6,178 nucleotides of DNA, taken from NCBI GenBank assembly GCA_021815655.1, contig JAKAGJ010000154.1:1-6178 (forward strand). Reading direction: 5' to 3'. A program made the translations under genes and the position numbers. The notes beneath the pieces were generated by a model that was not told the origin of the DNA, searched no databases, and saw nothing but the letters and a program-made list of their open reading frames with translations. Positions 1 to 3,990 of this stretch are shown piece by piece. The DNA is from Deltaproteobacteria bacterium. GTDB lineage: Bacteria > Desulfobacterota > Desulfarculia > Desulfarculales > Desulfarculaceae. How positions within the stretch are numbered: the first letter of the stretch is position 1; each line of letters opens with the position of its first letter.

Positions 1-1525
1 GCGCCACCAGCTTGCCCTCCAGGCTAGCCATGATGCCCGCCAGGGAGGCTCCCTGTCCCCGGGCCTCCAATTGGCCTTCCAGGCTGCCGGTGAGCACCTC
101 CTCGGCTCCGGCCCGGCGCAGGACCTGGCCTATCTGGCAGCCGCGCAGGCTAAGGTCGGCCCGGGCCAAGGCCTGACCCTCCTGGGGGGCCAGGGTAAGA
201 CGCAGACTGGCCGGGCCGCCGGCCAGGCGGGCCTCCAGGGGGTTGAGGCTCAAGGTGCCCTGATTCAGCTCCAGGCGCAGGTTCACCTGCTCCAGGTCCA
301 GGCGCGGCATCTTCAGGGTCTGGGCCTTGATCCGCAGGTCCAGGTCCGCTTGGTTCAGGCCGGCCAAGTCCAGCGGAGCGTTGGAAAAGACCCGCCCCGG
401 CCGGCGCTCCCCATTTCGGGAGCCGGCGGAGGCGGGAGTTTCGCCGGCCTCACCCAAACCCCACCAGGGGGACAGGTCCAGGTTCTGGGCCTCGAGGTCG
501 GCATCAATGCGGAGGCGCTTTTCCGGCCAGGCCATCTCGGCCTGGCCTTGCAGGCGGCCCGCCGGCCCCTCCAGCACCAGGTCCTCCAAGCGCAGGGTTT
601 GGGGACGAGGATCGCTGAGGCGGCCGCTGAGCCGCCAGGGGCCGGGCCAGGGCGGCAGCCCCAACTGGGCCGGCCGGGGCACCTGGAAGCGCACCTGCAA
701 GTCCAGGCCTTGGCCGGCCAGCAGGTTTTGGACCTGCCCCTCCACTTTGGCCTCCAGGCCGGCATAATTCAGGGTGGCCTGGAGCGGCCAGGGACGGCCG
801 GCCTGGCCAGGGAGCTGGACCTGTCCCTGGAGGCTGAAGGGTTCCTTACCCATGCTGCCCTGGGCCGCCAGGGACACCGGCGCGTCCTGCCGCTCCTGGC
901 GCATCTCCAGGGTTTGCAGGGTCAGCACCAGGGGCGGCTCACCCGGCCGGCGCCAGTCCAGGCGGGCCTGGCGCACCTGGACATGCTGAAAGTGAAACCA
1001 GGCCAGCCCACCCGCCTCCTGGGCCTGGTCACCTTCTGGCTTGCTGTTGGCGGGAGCGGCGGGAGCGGCCAGGTCCGGCAGCAAACCCGCCAGACCCCGG
1101 CCAGCGGGCGCGCCGGTCTCGATCAGCAGAGCCAAACCATCCAGGCCCAGGCGCCGCACCACCAATTGCCGGCGGCTGAGCAGGGGCCACAGTTCCACCT
1201 CTATCTCCACCCGCCGGGCGCTGGCCAGGGCGGGCTCGCCGCCCCGGGCCGGGTCGTTGAGGGCTACTTGCTCCAGTAGCAGGCTGGGATGAAGGGAAAC
1301 CTTCAATTCCAGCGGCCCGGCCAGTACCAGTTCATAGCCCGTGGCCTGCCTTACGGCCTGAGACAGGCCCGACTTGAGCTGGCCGAAATCAAGGCTCTCG
1401 AGGATCAGGAAACCGGCCAGGGCTAGGCTGAGAGGCAGCGCCACCAGGCCGGCGATGAGCCAGGGAAGGATGGGGCGCCGGGACCGTTTGCCCGGGGGCG
1501 CCTGTGGCTTATTGGGGCTGGACAT
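1..1525 (-). CDS. AsmA-family inner-membrane-anchored envelope protein, 3' end missing
   Basis: Reading the minus strand from ATG at 1525 gives an uninterrupted frame of 508 codons to the window edge. Residues 1-18 are basic (GKRSRRP) and are followed by one hydrophobic segment at about 19-42, so the N-terminus should be cytoplasmic with the bulk in the periplasm. Residues 45-92 match the AsmA N-terminal pattern: the LDFGQLKSGLSQAV helix, then ATGYELVLAGPLELKV, then a P-S-L-x-L-E-x-V-x-L-N-D-P segment. The middle is a long run of alternating hydrophobic and polar beta strands rich in Leu, Gln, Ala and Gly. The last ~30 codons (GSLEGQLEARGQGASLAGI) resemble the conserved AsmA C-terminal domain, so only the tail is missing. 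AsmA-like proteins are thought to form beta-groove bridges that move lipids or affect outer-membrane assembly; this specific role is family inference. The start has only a weak AGGGAAAG upstream at a long distance. The gene is divergent from the sigma factor. Confidence 0.87.
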   Translation of the reverse strand, partial: MSSPNKPQAPPGKRSRRPILPWLIAGLVALPLSLALAGFLILESLDFGQLKSGLSQAVRQATGYELVLAGPLELKVSLHPSLLLEQVALNDPARGGEPALASARRVEIEVELWPLLSRRQLVVRRLGLDGLALLIETGAPAGRGLAGLLPDLAAPAAPANSKPEGDQAQEAGGLAWFHFQHVQVRQARLDWRRPGEPPLVLTLQTLEMRQERQDAPVSLAAQGSMGKEPFSLQGQVQLPGQAGRPWPLQATLNYAGLEAKVEGQVQNLLAGQGLDLQVRFQVPRPAQLGLPPWPGPWRLSGRLSDPRPQTLRLEDLVLEGPAGRLQGQAEMAWPEKRLRIDADLEAQNLDLSPWWGLGEAGETPASAGSRNGERRPGRVFSNAPLDLAGLNQADLDLRIKAQTLKMPRLDLEQVNLRLELNQGTLSLNPLEARLAGGPASLRLTLAPQEGQALARADLSLRGCQIGQVLRRAGAEEVLTGSLEGQLEARGQGASLAGIMASLEGKLVA

Positions 1526-1587
1526 TAATGTAATGGTGCTTTCCCTGTGAAGGCTTTGGTTAATTACTACCAGGGGCGCTTCTCTCC

Positions 1588-1616
1588 ATACTACTACGCA
1601 TGGCGTTGGCGGCCAA
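1588..1616 (-). promoter_or_regulatory. Weak candidate sigma-70 promoter for the AsmA-family gene
   Basis: On the minus strand TTGGCC (1616-1611) lies 17 nt before TAGTAT (1593-1588). Each hexamer matches the consensus at four of six positions. It would start transcription about 55 nt upstream of the AsmA ATG. An alternative ECF-like pair overlaps it (GGAAC at 1622-1618 and GCGTA at 1599-1595, 18 nt apart). Either is a weak match, and only the position between divergent genes adds support. Confidence 0.2.
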
Positions 1617-1676
1617 TGTTCCACGCTTTGTCAGAGCGGGCACGGGCTGACGGCCCGCGCAACCGGCCTTTACGGC

Positions 1677-1706
1677 TTGACGCCCTGGGAGGGTGTGAAT
1701 TATGAT
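1677..1706 (+). promoter_or_regulatory. Candidate sigma-70 promoter driving the sigma factor operon
   Basis: TTGACG (1677-1682, five of six consensus positions) is separated by 18 nt from TATGAT (1701-1706, five of six). It is the best promoter match I found in the intergenic region and it faces the sigma factor gene. Transcription would begin near 1713, giving a leader of about 164 nt. A hairpin with perfect GCGGGC/GCCCGC arms (1636-1641 with 1653-1658) lies just upstream and could be a regulator site; that is speculation. The promoter is of housekeeping type rather than ECF type, so autoregulation by the encoded sigma factor is not evident here. Confidence 0.5.
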
Positions 1707-1712
1707 GCCTTT

Positions 1713-1876
1713 GCTCCTGGGTCCGGCACAGTCCCCGGACCCAAGGACGCAAGCACCTGCCCCATCTGGACCTCGACTCTCCACCCCCAATATGACGGGT
1801 GGCGAGCGGGCAATCCTGCCCGCGAGTCTGGTCAACCAGTAGTACCTGGCACCTTTTTAGGTACCGAGGTGGGGCC
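1713..1876 (+). promoter_or_regulatory. Structured 5' leader of the sigma factor mRNA
   Basis: Between the predicted transcription start and the GTG codon lie five consecutive inverted repeats. H1 pairs 1715-1726 with 1735-1747: nine uninterrupted pairs, one bulged A at 1744, three more pairs, 8-nt loop. H2 pairs CCACCC 1781-1786 with GGGTGG 1797-1802. H3 pairs GCGGGC 1806-1811 with GCCCGC 1818-1823. H4 pairs CTGGT 1828-1832 with ACCAG 1835-1839. H5 pairs GTACCT 1842-1847 with AGGTAC 1859-1864 and abuts the Shine-Dalgarno. A competing fold pairs GGT 1830-1832 with ACC 1851-1853 and CCAG 1836-1839 with CTGG 1846-1849, directly before T5 at 1854-1858, which has the form of an intrinsic terminator. 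CACCT 1850-1854 can also pair with AGGTG 1867-1871 in the Shine-Dalgarno. I do not recognise a known riboswitch class. No folding energies were computed. Confidence 0.4.
1866..1871 (+). promoter_or_regulatory. Ribosome-binding site fixing the sigma factor GTG start
   Basis: GAGGTG matches the anti-Shine-Dalgarno well and ends 5 nt before GTG at 1877. The open frame continues upstream to a GTG at 1799, but that start would place the leader hairpins inside the coding region and has no comparable site, so the 1877 start is preferred. Confidence 0.7.
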
Positions 1877-2797
1877 GTGACTAACAGAAGCGACACTTCC
1901 CGCAAGAATTCCCGCCAATCTTCGGGGCAGGCCCTGGGCGGCCCCCAGGCGCCGGCCACGGCCTCGGCCTGGGGAGCACCCGCCGGCCGCGAGGCCTTCG
2001 AGACGCTGTTGCGGGGCGAGGCTCCCAAGGTCAAAGCCTTTCTCTCCCTGCGCACCAACTCGCCCAGCGATGCCCAGGACCTGTCCCAGGAGGTCTTCAT
2101 CCGCGCCTGGGCCAGCCTGCGGCGGGGCACCCAAGTGGAATGCTTCGGCGCCTGGCTACAGGCCATAACCCGCAACGTGCTCAAGGACTATTATGCGCGG
2201 CGCGGCTCCGAGCCGCCTTCGGATAATTTGGAAGACCACCTGGACCTGCCGGACACCCTGCCCAGCCAGGAGAAGAACGTCACCCTGGCCAGCCTGTTCA
2301 ACGGCCTGCTGGCCCGTATCGACCAGGCCCTGCAGGCCCCCTCCGGCGATCCGCGCCAGCGCAACGAGGCCCGCCTGCGCAAGCTGGCCTTCGTGTCCTA
2401 TTACGTTGACCACTGCTCCCTGGCCGAGATCAAGGACGACTTGTCCCTGCACGCCTACGTCCTGGGCCTGGGGCCTCCCAGAGCCGCCATGGTCAACAAC
2501 TGGCTGAGCCGGGGCGACATCCTCTGTCAGCTTATCCGTCACCTGGTGGACCAGCACCCCGAATGGGTGAGCGGGTCCATCAGGGCCGGCCTGGCCAAGC
2601 TGGAGATGTCCCCCCAGGAGCGCAAGCTGGCCCGACTGCGCTGGGTTTGCTGTTTGAAAATGGAAGATGTGGCCACCCGCGGCTCCATGGCCCTGCCCGA
2701 GGTGGCCCGCTGCCTGGAGGGCCTGCGCCGGCGTCTGGTGCCCGTCATCACCTCCCAGATCAAGGCGGCTTTGCACCAGCAGCGCAACGCGGCCTGA
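1877..2797 (+). CDS. Divergent, oversized ECF-like RNA polymerase sigma factor
   Basis: The GTG start gives 306 residues, against about 160-200 for typical ECF sigma factors. Residues 40-110 are a clear sigma region 2: DAQDLSQEVFIRAW (65-78), which binds core polymerase, then FGAWLQAITRNVLKDYYARR (90-109), which covers the -10 recognition segment. An acidic, Pro-rich linker follows (~111-140). Two segments then resemble region 4. Residues 170-224 contain SYYVDHCSLAEI (174-185) and, after an insertion, MVNNWLSRGDILCQLI (205-220), echoing the LSLAEIA...VKNRLSRAREKL pattern. Residues 244-300 begin MSPQERKLARLRW and end in an EVARCLEGLRRRL helix, a second degenerate copy. Residues 1-38 are a low-complexity extension. 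It would direct core polymerase to specific promoters; targets are unknown. The anti-sigma gene follows on the same strand, consistent with a regulator pair. It could alternatively be a sigma-like adaptor if the region 4 copies do not bind DNA. Confidence 0.8.
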   Translation: MTNRSDTSRKNSRQSSGQALGGPQAPATASAWGAPAGREAFETLLRGEAPKVKAFLSLRTNSPSDAQDLSQEVFIRAWASLRRGTQVECFGAWLQAITRNVLKDYYARRGSEPPSDNLEDHLDLPDTLPSQEKNVTLASLFNGLLARIDQALQAPSGDPRQRNEARLRKLAFVSYYVDHCSLAEIKDDLSLHAYVLGLGPPRAAMVNNWLSRGDILCQLIRHLVDQHPEWVSGSIRAGLAKLEMSPQERKLARLRWVCCLKMEDVATRGSMALPEVARCLEGLRRRLVPVITSQIKAALHQQRNAA

Positions 2798-2815
2798 AGC
2801 CGCGGACAGCTTTTT
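2788..2815 (+). terminator. Weak terminator or attenuator hairpin spanning the sigma factor stop codon
   Basis: CGCGGC (2788-2793) pairs perfectly with GCCGCG (2799-2804) around a 5-nt loop that contains the TGA stop (2795-2797). T5 follows at 2811-2815. The 6-nt spacer between stem and T run and the shortness of the run make it a weak terminator, so partial read-through into the anti-sigma gene is more likely than a full stop. The last three sigma codons form part of the stem, so translating ribosomes would disrupt it. Confidence 0.3.
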
Positions 2816-2895
2816 GATATGCCATGAAAGATTTGCGGGGGGGCCGGGGGTCTAAGATCGCGGGGCGGGAATCTGGTTTAGGGTTGCATGACAAG

Positions 2896-3711
2896 ATGGG
2901 GCGCGCCATGGATTTGATGGCCTTGTTGGAACAGGCACTGATGGTGACCGAGGCCTGGCAGGAACTTTCTCCGCGCCAGCGGTCGGGCCCCATGCGGGAA
3001 TGCCCAACCCCGGCTGATCTGGAGGCCTACGCCCGCGGGGCCTTGGTCCCTGGCCGCGCGGAGGGGCTCCTGGACCATCTGGCGGCCTGCGGCCATTGCC
3101 GCCAGGAGATGCGCGTGCTCATCCGGCGCCTGGGCCTGGCCGGCCTGCCCGTGGATTTGACACAACTGCGCCGGGACTTGGAGCAGCAGCATCCTGACCC
3201 CTCGGCGGCCCTGGCCCGCCTGGCCCAGGCCATCAACGTTTTGCTGCGCGAGGAGCCGCCGGTCTGGCCGGATACCCTGCGGGTGGAACTGAACCCGCGC
3301 GGGGCCGACGGCCTGCCCAGTGGCCGTTGGGCCTGCTTCGGGCTGCGCCGGCCGCCCTACATCGATCAGGGCAAGCAACTGCGCCTGGACCTGGCCGGCC
3401 AGACCGAGGCCCCGCCAGGCTGTTGGTTGCGCTTGATCCTGCGCCAGGGGAGTCAAGGCTGGGATCTGGGCTCCGCGCCCCTGGGCCTTCAGGAGCGGGG
3501 CCTTTCGTGGGACTTGGCCGACCTGCCCATTCTCTCCGGCTATCTGGACTGGACCTGCCTGCATCTCTCGGCCGAACAGAGGGCGATAAGTGGGGATTGC
3601 GTCCAATTGGGCGACAGCCTGGCGGTGGAGACTCCAGGGCAGGCCATCTCCCTCAGCGCTACCCACCTGTTCGACCTGCGTCCGGTGCGTTCGCGGGACT
3701 CGCAAGAGTGA
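2896..3711 (+). CDS. Soluble zinc-finger anti-sigma factor
   Basis: Counted from ATG 2896 the protein has 271 residues. Residues 36-72 form a zinc-binding anti-sigma (ZAS/zf-HC2) module: C36, then LEAYARGAL (42-50), H61, C65 and C68 in the pattern C-x24-H-x3-C-x2-C, followed by QEM. In this family the module holds the sigma factor inactive by binding its region 2. Residues 73-110 look helical. Residues ~110-271 are rich in Trp, Leu and Gly with strand-like segments (ACFGLRR, QLRLDLAG, CWLRLILRQG) and could be a beta domain for signal input; I do not recognise it. No hydrophobic segment long enough for a membrane span is present, unlike many ECF anti-sigma factors, so it should be cytoplasmic. 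The start is uncertain. The frame opens at ATG 2824 without a ribosome-binding site, and codons 2839-2889 include several atypical ones (TCT, TTA, GGT, CAT), so a start at 2896 or 2908 is preferred. It follows the sigma gene and probably antagonises it. Confidence 0.75.
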   Translation: MGRAMDLMALLEQALMVTEAWQELSPRQRSGPMRECPTPADLEAYARGALVPGRAEGLLDHLAACGHCRQEMRVLIRRLGLAGLPVDLTQLRRDLEQQHPDPSAALARLAQAINVLLREEPPVWPDTLRVELNPRGADGLPSGRWACFGLRRPPYIDQGKQLRLDLAGQTEAPPGCWLRLILRQGSQGWDLGSAPLGLQERGLSWDLADLPILSGYLDWTCLHLSAEQRAISGDCVQLGDSLAVETPGQAISLSATHLFDLRPVRSRDSQE

Positions 3712-3990
3712 CCCTGTCGGCTGACACGCGGCATCGGCACCGCTAGCGGACGGCGGGGACGTGGCTTGGGTGGATGACCTGGCTGGGGCCGGGCGCGCCG
3801 GTCGCCATCAGGCCTTGGTGCCCCGGCGGTCTTGTCCGGCCTGTGGGATCGAAAATGAGATCGCGGCCCAGCGCCGCGCCAACCCCGCCGGCTGCGGACG
3901 CGAGCCCCCCAGGCCGTCGCGGCTTCCGCGGACATGGGCACGGCCCTGACCTGAGCCGGGGCGGCGCCAGCCAGAAAGGACGGTCGTAAC
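3712..3990 (+). other. 279-base gap with no secure gene; holds short unproven ORFs
   Basis: I see no confident gene here. A GTG-started frame at 3761-3949 (62 codons) contains CPACGIENEIAA, which resembles the first knuckle of a small zinc ribbon, but the second CxxC knuckle is absent. An overlapping frame from ATG 3774 ends with TAA at 3987-3989, one base before the downstream TTG start, and is basic and Pro/Ala-rich. The two frames exclude each other and neither has a well-placed ribosome-binding site. No strong terminator or promoter is apparent, so the downstream fusion gene may be read from the same transcript. Confidence 0.4.
3973..3980 (+). promoter_or_regulatory. Ribosome-binding site supporting the TTG start at 3991
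   Basis: AGAAAGGA ends 10 nt before TTG 3991. The frame is closed upstream by TGA at 3952-3954. The first later alternatives, ATG 4093 and GTG 4096, would remove the Hsp70-like first strand and loop. TTG is therefore the only start that keeps the N-terminal domain intact. Confidence 0.6.

Noticed and set aside
71..1279. Long plus-strand open frame of 402 codons
   Set aside because: Its translation is a low-complexity mix of Gln, Gly, Leu and Ala, typical of the antisense of a GC-rich gene. The minus strand in the same place encodes a coherent AsmA-family protein with a membrane anchor and family motifs.
1799..1876. Upstream GTG start extending the sigma factor by 26 residues
   Set aside because: It lacks a good ribosome-binding site, would cover the leader hairpins, and adds a Ser/Trp-rich segment unlike sigma factors. 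GTG 1877 has GAGGTG at ideal spacing.
1713..1876. Leader considered as a tRNA, SRP RNA or known riboswitch
   Set aside because: No TTCGA-type T-loop, no SRP GGAAGGAAGCAGCC-like core, and no c-di-GMP, SAM or cobalamin consensus segments were recognised. It is kept only as an unclassified structured leader.
1594..2184. Minus-strand open frame of 196 codons across the intergenic region and the sigma gene start
   Set aside because: No recognisable domain and opposite to the well-supported sigma region 2 coding sequence, so it is an antisense shadow.
3740..3749. Perfect 10-base palindrome CCGCTAGCGG
   Set aside because: Several such palindromes are expected by chance in 6 kb of DNA, and nothing around it indicates an operator.
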